DNA of 64,000 bases from CBFFRJ01 sp963530515 (GTDB lineage: Bacteria; Pseudomonadota; Gammaproteobacteria; Enterobacterales; Enterobacteriaceae): contig CAUSEC010000004.1 of the NCBI GenBank assembly GCA_963530515.1, positions 1 through 64,000 on the forward strand, read 5' to 3'. Below the pieces are notes generated by a model, which saw nothing but the letters and a program-made list of their open reading frames with translations, was not told the DNA's origin and ran no database searches. Of the stretch, positions 34,608 to 43,055 are shown piece after piece. Made by a program: the position numbers and the translations under genes. Position 1 is the first letter of the stretch. Each line of letters starts with the position of its first letter.

Positions 34608-34922
34608 ATGATCCCGAATCACCCTGAAAATGAACAAATATTGCTGGAAAACGTGCTTTTTGCGCTGGGTAACGCGCTGCGTCTGTCGATTATTCGTCGA
34701 CTGGCAGACGGCAGTGAACTGAGCTGCAACGCATTGAGGCCTGAAGAGATGGCGAAATCCACCATGACCCACCACTGGCGGGTATTGCGTGACAGCGGGG
34801 TTATCTGGCAGCGTCCGCAGGGGCGAGAAAATATGATTTCGCTGCGGCGAGAGGATTTAGACGCCCGTTTTCCAGGACTGCTGGATACCTTGCTGAAGGT
34901 GATGCGGGAGGGGAAGTCTTAG
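34608..34922 (+). CDS. ArsR-like winged-helix regulator divergent from the EF-G paralogue
   Basis: 104 residues. It is a single winged-helix domain: NVLFALGNALRLSIIRRLADG, then AKSTMTHHWRVLRDSGVIWQRPQGRENMISL, typical of the ArsR-type H-T-H plus wing. The N-terminal part lacks the CxC metal site; one Cys is present in ELSCNALR, and HH occurs in the recognition helix, so a metal role is not evident. It is divergent from EF-G across 166 bases with an inverted repeat in between. Control of the EF-G gene is likely but inferred. Confidence 0.85.
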   Translation: MIPNHPENEQILLENVLFALGNALRLSIIRRLADGSELSCNALRPEEMAKSTMTHHWRVLRDSGVIWQRPQGRENMISLRREDLDARFPGLLDTLLKVMREGKS

Positions 34923-34953
34923 TACGGTGCGGTGTGTTCCCCTCACCCTAACC

Positions 34954-35157
34954 CTCTCCCCAAAGGGGCGAGGGAACCGACCGAGCGGTGTGTGACACCG
35001 AACTTGTAGGCCCGATAAGCAACGCGCCATCGGGCAATGGCTGACAGGTATGTTGCTCTCTCCAAAGGAGCGAGGGAACCGACCGAACGGTGTGTGACAT
35101 CGTGCTTGTAGGCCCGATAAGCAACGCGCCATCGGGCAATGACGGACTGATATGTTG
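34954..35157. repeat. Tandem pair of about 102-bp units, each with a REP-like palindrome
   Basis: Two near-identical units (from 34954 and from about 35056) share GAGGGAACCGACCGA, GGTGTGTGACA and GCAACGCGCCATCGGGCAAT. Each carries GCCCGAT...ATCGGGC arms (35010-35035 and 35112-35137), the outline of enteric REP elements. They lie between the ArsR-like gene and the 3' end of cobT, where they may protect or end the long cob transcript. Confidence 0.75.
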
Positions 35158-36216
35158 TTACTTCGTCTCCGGCAACACGATATTGCTGCTGGCGAGCGTG
35201 CCCATCTTGTTGTGCATCGCACAGGCGGCATCCACCAGTTGCATGGCGAGCGCGGCACCGCTGCCCTCGCCTAAACGCATCCCCATATTGAGATACGGCT
35301 CCAGCCCGAGGTTTTGCAGGGCAATACGCGCGCCTTTTTCCGCCGACACGTGCGAGGGAATCAGGTAATCCTTCACCCTCGGTTCAATGCGACAGGCCGC
35401 CAGCGCCGAGGCGTAAGAGAGAAAACCGTCAAGCACCACCGGCAGGCCGCAGGACGCGGCACCCAGCATCACACCGGTCATTCCCAGCAGATCAAACCCC
35501 CCGACCTTCGCCAGTACGTCCAGGCCGTCTTGCGCATCAGGCTGGTTGACGTCAATGGCCCGGCGCACCACCTGCGCTTTATGCCCCAGCTGCGATTCCG
35601 GCAGATTGGCACCGATTCCCACCACCTCTTGCGGTGCAACGCCTGTCAGCACGCTGACGATTGCCGCAGCCGGGGTGGTGTTTGCCATACCCAACTCGCC
35701 CACGCCAAAAAGCTGTACGCCGTCGGCGGCCAGTTCGCGGGTGTAGCGAATGGTCTCCAGCAGCAGCTCCTGCGCCTGCGCCGCACTCATCGCCGGGCCC
35801 TGCGCGATGTTGCCGCTGCCGCGCGCTACCTTCATGTTCACAAGACCGGGAATAGGATCGCTGTCAATCCCCACATCCAGCACATGCACTTTCGCCCCGG
35901 CCTGGGCTGCCAGCACGCAGACGCCGGTGGTGCCCTGGGTCATGTTCGCGGCCTGAATCGCCGTCACAATCTGCGGAGAAATCGCCACACCTTCGTGCCA
36001 GACGCCGTGATCGGCGCACATCACCACAATCGCCTTCTTGCCGGACTGCGGTTTGCCCCCCAGCCCTGGCATCCCGGCCAGTTGCACGGCCAGCGACTCC
36101 AGTCGCCCCAGGCTACCCGGCGGCTTGAGCAAACCGTCAATATGCTGCTGTGCCTGCGCCATCGCACCTTTATCAAGGGCGGGAATTGCTGCCAGTACCG
36201 AAGTCAGTGTTTGCAT
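35158..36216 (-). CDS. cobT: CobT, nicotinate-nucleotide:dimethylbenzimidazole phosphoribosyltransferase
   Basis: 352 residues from the ATG at 36216 (the MQTL start of the enteric orthologues; an ATG 12 bases upstream is possible). It makes alpha-ribazole 5'-phosphate, the lower-ligand precursor of cobalamin. With this start the catalytic Glu falls at 317 (MRLGEGSG), exactly the Salmonella number, which supports it. GVGELGMANTTPAAA and the IGANLPESQL region are family hallmarks. It is the last gene of the cob/cbi operon, 29 bases after cobS. Confidence 0.96.
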   Translation of the reverse strand: MQTLTSVLAAIPALDKGAMAQAQQHIDGLLKPPGSLGRLESLAVQLAGMPGLGGKPQSGKKAIVVMCADHGVWHEGVAISPQIVTAIQAANMTQGTTGVCVLAAQAGAKVHVLDVGIDSDPIPGLVNMKVARGSGNIAQGPAMSAAQAQELLLETIRYTRELAADGVQLFGVGELGMANTTPAAAIVSVLTGVAPQEVVGIGANLPESQLGHKAQVVRRAIDVNQPDAQDGLDVLAKVGGFDLLGMTGVMLGAASCGLPVVLDGFLSYASALAACRIEPRVKDYLIPSHVSAEKGARIALQNLGLEPYLNMGMRLGEGSGAALAMQLVDAACAMHNKMGTLASSNIVLPETK

Positions 36217-36245
36217 AGGAATTCTCATCAGATTTAACGGGCTGC

Positions 36246-36983
36246 TCAGAGCAGCGCCAGAAGAAAGATCAGTTCACCCAGTTCAATGGCGGCACCCAGG
36301 GTGTCGCCCGTCTGCCCGCCCAGCGTGCGCTTAAGCATCCGGCCGAGGATCAAAATAGCCAGCGTCGTGATAATCAACGCCATCAGCCCTTTTGTACCCT
36401 CAAGACCCACGGCAACCACCAGCGCCAGTGCGAGGGTTATCAGCGTCTGGCGGAAGGTGACTTTGCCGATAAACAGATTGCCCAGCCCCTCTTCACGGGC
36501 ATAGCGGTGACCGTACATCATCACCACCGCGCAACCACGCCCGGCAGCACAGGCCGCGCCCAGCGCCGCAGGCACCGACAGGCCGCGCAGGCTGAGTTCA
36601 CTGATGACCAGTATTTTTGCCACCAGCACAAACACCAGCGCCAGCCCGCCGTGGGTGCCGAGGCGGCTGTCGCGCATGATCTCCAGCATCCGCTCCCGGG
36701 TACGGGCCGAGAAAACCCCGTCGCAGGTATCCGCCAGCCCGTCGAGATGAAACCCGCCGGTCAGCAGCGCCAGCGCCAGTACCGTGAAGAGTGCCGCCAG
36801 TGGCGCACCGCACCAGGGTTCGAGCACCATCCAGGCTACGCCGCTCAGTGCGCCAAGCGTCAACCCCACCAGCGGGAAATAGACAATGCTGCGCACGTAG
36901 TCTTTGGTTTCCAGCCCGTGCGTCCAGCGCTCGGGCACCGGCAGCCGGGTAATAAAGGCAAAGGTCGCCCACAACAGTTTCAT
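36246..36983 (-). CDS. cobS: CobS, adenosylcobinamide-GDP ribazoletransferase (cobalamin synthase)
   Basis: 245 residues with six to seven hydrophobic spans. It joins adenosylcobinamide-GDP with alpha-ribazole phosphate in the inner membrane. Motifs seen are FITRLPVPERW near the N-terminus and FHLDGLADTCDGVFS (about 77-91), an acidic metal-binding segment, with RDSRLGTHGGLALV after it. The start overlaps the cobU stop by four bases (ATGA). Confidence 0.95.
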   Translation of the reverse strand: MKLLWATFAFITRLPVPERWTHGLETKDYVRSIVYFPLVGLTLGALSGVAWMVLEPWCGAPLAALFTVLALALLTGGFHLDGLADTCDGVFSARTRERMLEIMRDSRLGTHGGLALVFVLVAKILVISELSLRGLSVPAALGAACAAGRGCAVVMMYGHRYAREEGLGNLFIGKVTFRQTLITLALALVVAVGLEGTKGLMALIITTLAILILGRMLKRTLGGQTGDTLGAAIELGELIFLLALL

Positions 36984-37525
36984 TTGATTTTGACTCCAAT
37001 CCCCGACACCACCAGCCAGACGTCATCGGCAGCCTGCGCCAGACGCTGATTCACCCGCCCGGCGATATCACGAAAATGCCGGGCCAGGCGGTTTTCCGGC
37101 ACGATGCCCATCCCCACTTCGTTCGTCACCAGCACCACGGGGGCGGGGCAGCGCGCACAGGCTGCAATCAGGTTTTCAATCTCTTCATGCACCAACCGTT
37201 CCAGAGCGTCGTAATCCCAGCCATCCGGGTCGCCATCACCGCCGTGGGCAAACAGCAGGTTAGTGACCATAGTGGTGATGCACTCCAGTAATATCGGCTC
37301 AGCGGGAGAATGGTCGGCGGTAATGATCTGCGCGAGATCCTGCCAGCGCTCCTCGGTGCGCCAGTGCGCAGGGCGACCGTCCCGGTGGTGTTGAATGCGG
37401 GCGGCCATTTCCGCGTCATAAATCTGCGAGGTGGCAATATAAAGAACGTCTTTCGCGCCGCAGACGAGTGATTCAGCGTGTCGACTCTTGCCACTGCGCG
37501 CCCCGCCGGTGACCAGCGTTAACAT
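36980..37525 (-). CDS. cobU: CobU, adenosylcobinamide kinase / guanylyltransferase
   Basis: 181 residues. The P-loop GGARSGKS is at 7-14 and the guanylylated His at 46 (ARIQHHRDG), as in Salmonella. The LVTNEVGMGIVPENRLARHFRD segment is conserved. It phosphorylates adenosylcobinamide and then transfers GMP to it. It overlaps cbiP by 7 bases and cobS by 4. Confidence 0.96.
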   Translation of the reverse strand: MLTLVTGGARSGKSRHAESLVCGAKDVLYIATSQIYDAEMAARIQHHRDGRPAHWRTEERWQDLAQIITADHSPAEPILLECITTMVTNLLFAHGGDGDPDGWDYDALERLVHEEIENLIAACARCPAPVVLVTNEVGMGIVPENRLARHFRDIAGRVNQRLAQAADDVWLVVSGIGVKIK

Positions 37526-39042
37526 GCCTGCTCCTGATGTTGCTGCATAATCTGATAGATCCTGTCAATGTCGATGTGTTTCCGCATGGCGTCCGCCAGC
37601 AGATCAAACTGCTGCGATTTGTACTGCGCGTAGTCCACGGCAATGTCCAGTGCCGGAAGCCCTTTGCGCGCACGCAGGGCATTGACCAGAGTACGGGTAA
37701 ATTCGTCGCTGTCGAAAAGTCCGTGCAGATAGGTCCCAAAGACCAGGCCATTTTCACTGATGGCCCCGTCGGCAATCTGCTCGCCGTTTTTCTCAAGCCA
37801 CAACAACGGGCGGCAACCGGCCTGTAAGGTAGTCTCCCCCATGTGGATCTCATAGCCCTTGAGCGCCAGACTGCCACAGTCCGCCAGCAGACCGGGCAAG
37901 CCCGTTTGTACCGTTGCCCCAATCAGGGTGGTGGTTTTGTTGTGGGCAAAATGAGTCAGGGTGTTCAGCAACCCGAGGCCGGGCAGCGTGCCGAGGCCAG
38001 ACTCCACATCATCAACGATGGTTTCACCGAGCATCTGGTAGCCGCCGCACACGCCCAGTACCGGCACACCGTCACGGCTGGCCTGCAATACCGCCTGTGC
38101 CAGCCCGCTCTCCTGCAGCCAGTTCAAATCCCCCAGCGTATTTTTACTGCCGGGCAGAATAACCAGGTCGGTATTGCGAAGCTCATCAGGGGAGCGGACG
38201 TAGTGCACCCGCACGTCCGGCTGGGCTGCCAGGGCGTTAAAATCAGTGAAGTTCGAGATATGCGGCAACTGGACGACGGCAATATCAATGGCCCGCTCAC
38301 CCGTGCGCAGATACTTCCCGCGCTGGAGCGCCACGCCATCTTCGTCTTCTAAGTCCACCTCCAGCCACGGCATCACGCCGAGCACCGGCACGTCGGTCAG
38401 GTCTTCAATCTGCTTAATACCCGGTGTCAGCAGCGCCACATCACCGCGGAATTTATTGATGATGACCCCTTTCACCCGCCAGCGCTCGTGCTCCTGCAAC
38501 AGGGCGAGGGTGCCAAAAATGGCAGCAAAGACACCGCCTCTGTCGATATCCGCCACCAGCACTACCGGGCATTGCGCCATTTCTGCCATGCCCATATTGA
38601 CGATATCGCGATCGCGCAGATTAATTTCCGCCGGGCTACCCGCCCCTTCCAGCACAATGGCGTCGTATTCACGCCCGAGGCTCTGGTAAACCTCGACTAT
38701 CTGCTCGCGCAGGCGCGGTTTGTATTCGTGGTAGCTGACGGCGTCCATGTCGGTGGCCACTTTGCCCATCAATACCACCTGCGCTTTTCGGTCACTGGTG
38801 GGTTTGAGCAGCACCGGGTTCATGCGCACATCCGGCACGATACCCGCCGCTTCGGCCTGGAAAATCTGCGCGCGCCCCATCTCCTGTCCGTCCGGGGTAA
38901 TGCCGGAGTTGAGCGCCATGTTCTGCGATTTAAAGGGTGCGGTTTTGAGCCCGTCCTGATACAGGATGCGGCACAGCCCCGCCACCAGTACGCTTTTACC
39001 CACGTCTGAGGCGGTGCCTTGCAGCATAATTGCCAGCGTCAT
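37519..39042 (-). CDS. cbiP: CbiP, cobyric acid synthase (glutamine amidotransferase)
   Basis: 507 residues. The N-terminal ATP-binding domain carries GTASDVGKS at 9-17. The C-terminal class I amidotransferase-like domain (about 252-450) carries VLGVCGGYQMLGE with the nucleophilic Cys. It amidates side chains b, d, e and g of adenosylcobyrinic acid a,c-diamide. It overlaps cbiO by 4 bases. Confidence 0.96.
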   Translation of the reverse strand: MTLAIMLQGTASDVGKSVLVAGLCRILYQDGLKTAPFKSQNMALNSGITPDGQEMGRAQIFQAEAAGIVPDVRMNPVLLKPTSDRKAQVVLMGKVATDMDAVSYHEYKPRLREQIVEVYQSLGREYDAIVLEGAGSPAEINLRDRDIVNMGMAEMAQCPVVLVADIDRGGVFAAIFGTLALLQEHERWRVKGVIINKFRGDVALLTPGIKQIEDLTDVPVLGVMPWLEVDLEDEDGVALQRGKYLRTGERAIDIAVVQLPHISNFTDFNALAAQPDVRVHYVRSPDELRNTDLVILPGSKNTLGDLNWLQESGLAQAVLQASRDGVPVLGVCGGYQMLGETIVDDVESGLGTLPGLGLLNTLTHFAHNKTTTLIGATVQTGLPGLLADCGSLALKGYEIHMGETTLQAGCRPLLWLEKNGEQIADGAISENGLVFGTYLHGLFDSDEFTRTLVNALRARKGLPALDIAVDYAQYKSQQFDLLADAMRKHIDIDRIYQIMQQHQEQAC

Positions 39043-39854
39043 GACGCCTCCTTAATGTGATTTTTCCGCATGCAGGCATAGAAATCCGCCTCGCTCTTGC
39101 ACAGCGGCATGCCCAGTTCGGTGTGCAATTTTACCAGCCACGGCTGGGTCAGCCCGGCCTGTTCAATCTGCGCTTTTTGCGCGAACACGGCACCCGGTGC
39201 ACCCTCCGCCAGCAGTTCGCCGCGCCGTAGAACATACACCGCATCGCAGACCTCATAAATCAAATCAATGTCATGACTGGAAATCACCACATGATTGCCC
39301 TGGGCGACAATGCGCTGGATGATGGCAATCATCTGCGTGCGCCCGGACGGGTCCAGCCCTGCTGTCGGCTCATCCAGCAACAGATATTTCGCCTGCAACA
39401 CCAGGGCACCGGCAATGGCAACACGCTTTTTCTGCCCATGACTCAGGCACTGAATGGGCTGATGGCGAAAGGACTGAGCATCCACCAGCGTCAACGCATC
39501 GTCCGTTCGTCGGGCAATGTCATCTTCCGGCACACCAATATTGCGCAGGGCGAAAGCGATATCGCTGTCGATATCGGTATAGAAAATCTGCTGGTCAGGG
39601 TCCTGAAAGACGGTTGCTACCTGCTGGCGCAGTGTGAGCAGCCCACGCTTGCTATAATCCAGCGGTTTGCCCTGCCACAGCACCGCCCCCTGCTGTGGGC
39701 GCAGAATGCCGCTCAGGTTCATAAAGAGGGTCGATTTTCCGCAGCCGTTAGCCCCCACCAGCCCGGTGACCGGCTGGCGGGAGAAATCGAGCGTTAACCC
39801 TTTGAGCGTAGGGGCATCCTGATAACTGAACCACAGCCCGTCGGTCGCCAGCAT
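39039..39854 (-). CDS. cbiO: CbiO, ATPase of the cobalt ECF transporter
   Basis: 271 residues. It has Walker A GANGCGKST (about 34-42), signature LSHGQKKR and Walker B YLLLDEPTAGLD, then the SSHDIDL switch His. It powers cobalt import with CbiM, CbiN and CbiQ at the inner membrane. The C-terminal extension past 230 is normal for this subfamily. It lies 8 bases after cbiQ. Confidence 0.95.
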   Translation of the reverse strand: MLATDGLWFSYQDAPTLKGLTLDFSRQPVTGLVGANGCGKSTLFMNLSGILRPQQGAVLWQGKPLDYSKRGLLTLRQQVATVFQDPDQQIFYTDIDSDIAFALRNIGVPEDDIARRTDDALTLVDAQSFRHQPIQCLSHGQKKRVAIAGALVLQAKYLLLDEPTAGLDPSGRTQMIAIIQRIVAQGNHVVISSHDIDLIYEVCDAVYVLRRGELLAEGAPGAVFAQKAQIEQAGLTQPWLVKLHTELGMPLCKSEADFYACMRKNHIKEAS

Positions 39855-39862
39855 AGCTTTCC

Positions 39863-40546
39863 TTACAGGTGAAAATCACCCTGATAGAGTTTGATATCCA
39901 GCGTAACGGCCATCTCTTTGTAACGCAGCAGCACGCGGGTAAATAACAGACCCACCAGCATCGCCAGTGAGCGGTAGCCCTGCGGCAATGTGCGGTAGCC
40001 AAAACGCAGCGTCTGCGCCCGGTGGATCGCCATGGCTTCTTCAAGCAGGATAAAAATAAACCGCCAGGTGAGCAGGATTTGCTCGGTCAGCAGGCGTGGC
40101 ACCCGCCCTTTTCGCAGCAGCACGATAAGCTGGGGAAACGGCAGATTGAGCACCAGCCAGAAGGTCGCCGCCAGCGCCGCCAGGCTGCGCCAGAAGGTCG
40201 TATTCGCCATCGCCAGCCCTTCCGGCATGACGCCCAGCCAGTACGATCCCAGCGGGACACCCACCAGCAGGTGCGTCGGTTCGTGGGTGACGCTCAGCAA
40301 AATCGTCAGCACCCCCACCAGTAAAAATCCGATGGGGATCGCCATCCAGCGTAACCAGCGCCAGAACGAAATGCGCAGCAGCCAGCAGGTGAACGCCGCC
40401 AGAACCACCAGCAAAATGCCCTGCCCCAGCGCAGGCAGCGCAAACGCCAGCACCATCGCCAGCAGCCAGAACAGAAACTTGCGTTCTGGCGCGACGTTGA
40501 ACCAGCGGCTCTGATAGCTCAGCCGGTCAAGCCCGTTCGTCAGCAC
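39863..40546 (-). CDS. cbiQ: CbiQ, transmembrane coupling (T) component of the cobalt transporter
   Basis: 227 residues with five or so membrane spans (for example FWLLAMVLAFALPALGQGILLVVLAA). The cytoplasmic coupling helices near the C-terminus include AIHRAQTLRFGYRTLPQG, with the conserved Ala-x-x-x-Arg-Gly-like pattern. It links CbiO ATP hydrolysis to the CbiM substrate unit. It overlaps cbiN by 20 bases. Confidence 0.93.
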   Translation of the reverse strand: MLTNGLDRLSYQSRWFNVAPERKFLFWLLAMVLAFALPALGQGILLVVLAAFTCWLLRISFWRWLRWMAIPIGFLLVGVLTILLSVTHEPTHLLVGVPLGSYWLGVMPEGLAMANTTFWRSLAALAATFWLVLNLPFPQLIVLLRKGRVPRLLTEQILLTWRFIFILLEEAMAIHRAQTLRFGYRTLPQGYRSLAMLVGLLFTRVLLRYKEMAVTLDIKLYQGDFHL

Positions 40547-40808
40547 GCTGTCGGCCTTTCATGTAGCCCAGAATGTAGAAAATGACCGCCGCACCTATCG
40601 ATCCTTGCAGGGTAAACAGCAGGCTCTCAATTTCGCCGCTGGCCGGTTCATACAGGGGCTGGAACCAGGGTTGATAGTGCGGAGCCACCACCTGAATCTG
40701 GCTTTCTGCTTCGCCGTCCGAGCCGCCGTATTCGCCGCCGTGATTAATAAAGAACGGCAAAATCACCAGCGCGATAACCATCGCCAGCAGTATCAGTGTC
40801 TTTTTCAT
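40527..40808 (-). CDS. cbiN: CbiN, small accessory membrane subunit of the cobalt transporter
   Basis: 93 residues: an N-terminal span (TLILLAMVIALVILPFFI), an acidic extracytoplasmic loop with GGEYGGSDGEAESQIQVVAP, and a second span (SLLFTLQGSIGAAVIFYILGYM). CbiN is needed with CbiM for cobalt uptake. The gene starts just behind cbiM. Confidence 0.95.
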   Translation of the reverse strand: MKKTLILLAMVIALVILPFFINHGGEYGGSDGEAESQIQVVAPHYQPWFQPLYEPASGEIESLLFTLQGSIGAAVIFYILGYMKGRQRADERA

Positions 40809-40809
40809 C

Positions 40810-41547
40810 TTAGTGTCCTTGTGCGGTGATGAGCTGCCGTTTGGTCAGCTGGTCGTAAATCATGACCGTCAGCAGGCCTTCTGCAATGGCAATCGGGATT
40901 TGGGTGAGGCAGAAAATGCCCATAAATTTGACGATTGAGCCCGTCGCCCCGGCCTGCGGATCCGGGAAGGCCACCCCAAGCTGCACGGAGGTGACAAAGT
41001 AGGTAACCAGATCTGCCAGCATGGCGCACAGGAAGACGCAGACGTCACGCCGGAACCCGGCACGCACCGCCATTTTCCAGACCATATAGCCGACCACCGG
41101 GCCGATGACCGCCATCGACATGCCGTTGGCCCCGAGCGTCGTCAGCCCGCCGTGCGCCAGCAACAGCGCCTGAAACAGCAGGACGATAGCCCCAAGAATC
41201 GCCACCACGCCCGGCCCGAACAGAATAACGGCCAGGCCCACACCGGTCGGGTGCGAGCAGCTGCCGGTCACCGATGGAATTTTCAGCGCCGACAGGACGA
41301 AAACAAAGGCACCGCACAGTGCCAGCAACACCTTCTGGTTGCTGTCTTCCGCCACGATCTGACGCAGACGAACCAGCCCGTACCACAGGCAGGGTAAGAA
41401 CAGCACCCACCATGCCAGCGCCCACATCGGCGGTAAAAAACCTTCCATGATGTGCATGGCAAACGCCTGCTCCGGCACCACGAGCAGCAGTAAGGCCGCC
41501 GCCAGGCCGCTCAACGACAGGCGTTTGAGCTGTTGTTCCAGTTTCAT
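40810..41547 (-). CDS. cbiM: CbiM, cobalt-binding (S) component of the cobalt ECF transporter
   Basis: 245 residues from the ATG at 41547, with GGGAGAGA at normal distance (an ATG four codons upstream is not used in orthologues). A signal-like first span ends AFA, leaving mature MHIMEGFLPP; in this family the free N-terminal Met and His2 bind cobalt. Six further spans follow, with SVTGSCSHPTGVG and ANGMSMAVIGPVVGY conserved. It overlaps cbiL by four bases. Confidence 0.96.
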   Translation of the reverse strand: MKLEQQLKRLSLSGLAAALLLLVVPEQAFAMHIMEGFLPPMWALAWWVLFLPCLWYGLVRLRQIVAEDSNQKVLLALCGAFVFVLSALKIPSVTGSCSHPTGVGLAVILFGPGVVAILGAIVLLFQALLLAHGGLTTLGANGMSMAVIGPVVGYMVWKMAVRAGFRRDVCVFLCAMLADLVTYFVTSVQLGVAFPDPQAGATGSIVKFMGIFCLTQIPIAIAEGLLTVMIYDQLTKRQLITAQGH

Positions 41548-42254
41548 ACTCTCTCCCACTGTTTGTTCACGAGGATGGTCGAAAAATAAGGCAGGGCCTG
41601 ATCGTCATTCACATCCGCCAGTTCACGCCAGCACTGTTCACCGGGCAGCGTGGCTTCGGCCATCATCAGCGCACGGTCGAGCAACCCGGCCTCGCTGAGC
41701 AGCGCTTTGATGCGGGCAAAACGGCCATACACTTTCATCAGCACCAGGCTTTCATGGTTTGCCAGTGCTTGTCTGATTTCTGCTTCTGGTGCGGTGCAGG
41801 AGACCACCGCCAGCGACTGTTGCTCCATGGCGAGCGGGGTCTGGGTGCGGGCGGCAATGGCGGCAAAAGAGGTGACGCCGGGCACAATCTCCAGCCAGTC
41901 AGGGCGTCCAATCCGTTGCAATAAAAAGACCCAGGTGCTGAACAGCATGGCATCGCCAAGGGTAATGAAACCGACCTGTTTACCCGCCTGCGCTTCGGCA
42001 CTCAAAGCCGCAGCCACTTCATCCCACACCGCTTCTTTTTCGGCGCTGTCGGCGCTCATCGGGAAGTGGGTACAGCGGATTTCGGTCTGTTCACCGAGGT
42101 ATTCCCGCACGATGGAGAGCGCCAGGCTGTCGCCCCCCTTGCGCCCTGCCGGGGCGTAGAGCACGTCGAGCTTGCCCAGAATGCGCGCGGCCCGAACGGT
42201 AATCAGATCGCTGGCACCCGGCCCAATCCCTAATGCGTAAAGCTTGCCACTCAT
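41544..42254 (-). CDS. cbiL: CbiL, cobalt-factor II C20-methyltransferase
   Basis: 236 residues from the ATG at 42254 (GGAGG upstream, four-base overlap with the cbiK stop). The N-terminal LYALGIGPGASDLITVRA loop and IVPGVTSFAAIAART are the class III SAM methyltransferase signatures. It methylates C20 of Co-sirohydrochlorin (Co-factor II). Confidence 0.95.
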   Translation of the reverse strand: MSGKLYALGIGPGASDLITVRAARILGKLDVLYAPAGRKGGDSLALSIVREYLGEQTEIRCTHFPMSADSAEKEAVWDEVAAALSAEAQAGKQVGFITLGDAMLFSTWVFLLQRIGRPDWLEIVPGVTSFAAIAARTQTPLAMEQQSLAVVSCTAPEAEIRQALANHESLVLMKVYGRFARIKALLSEAGLLDRALMMAEATLPGEQCWRELADVNDDQALPYFSTILVNKQWERV

Positions 42255-43045
42255 GCGGCTTCCTCCAGTTGTTGGCTCAATGCCTGATGCAGATGCGCGA
42301 CGAACATGGCGCGGATATCGCTGTTTTCGCCCAGCCCCTGTAACCACGGGGTGGCGGCAATCCCGACATGTTCAAACTGTGTTTTCCATGACTCTTCGTC
42401 ATCGGAGGCCATGTCGTTAATGGCATGATCGCCGGCGACCAGCATCAGCGGCATCAGGTGCACCGCACTGATGCCCTCGCGGCGCAGGCCGTCGATCACC
42501 ACATCGATTTCCGGGTAGCTTTCCACCGCCCCAACGCGGGCCGGGAAGCGATGAGCCGCCATCATATGGTCGAGGCAGGCGTAGGCAGCAAAGGCATGGT
42601 GGCTGGCACCGTGGCCCATAAACACCACTTTTTCACCGTCGGCTAGCGCAGGCATCTGGCGGGCCAGCGCCTGCATAAGATGCATATAGTCATCGTGGCT
42701 ACTGAGCAGTGGCGCGCCGATGACCATGCGTTTAAAAAGGTGACGCACGCTCTGCACTTCACGGACAATTTTTTCGTATTCGTCGCCATTAATGATGTGC
42801 AGCGACTGGATGGCCACATCCTGATAGCCCTGCTCCGCCAGCTTTTGCAGTGCCTGCAATGGCGTGTCGATGTGCAGGTTGTCGCGCTGCTTCAGCTTGC
42901 GAATGATCATCCCGGAGGTAAACGCCCGGAACAGGGTGCGATCCGGGCAACTCGCTGCCAGATCCCGCTCACATGCCACAATATTTTTTTCACAGGTCTC
43001 GTGATAACTGGTGCCAAAACTGATAACCAATAACGCTTTTTTCAT
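42251..43045 (-). CDS. cbiK: CbiK, anaerobic cobalt chelatase
   Basis: 264 residues, the Salmonella length, from the ATG at 43045. It inserts Co2+ into sirohydrochlorin, opening the anaerobic pathway. The metal residues fall at the Salmonella positions: Glu89 in IINGDEY, His145 in FMGHGASHH and His207 in LVAGDHAIN. There is no signal peptide, so it is cytoplasmic, unlike the periplasmic paralogue in some bacteria. Confidence 0.96.
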   Translation of the reverse strand: MKKALLVISFGTSYHETCEKNIVACERDLAASCPDRTLFRAFTSGMIIRKLKQRDNLHIDTPLQALQKLAEQGYQDVAIQSLHIINGDEYEKIVREVQSVRHLFKRMVIGAPLLSSHDDYMHLMQALARQMPALADGEKVVFMGHGASHHAFAAYACLDHMMAAHRFPARVGAVESYPEIDVVIDGLRREGISAVHLMPLMLVAGDHAINDMASDDEESWKTQFEHVGIAATPWLQGLGENSDIRAMFVAHLHQALSQQLEEAA

Positions 43046-43055
43046 TTTTTTATCC

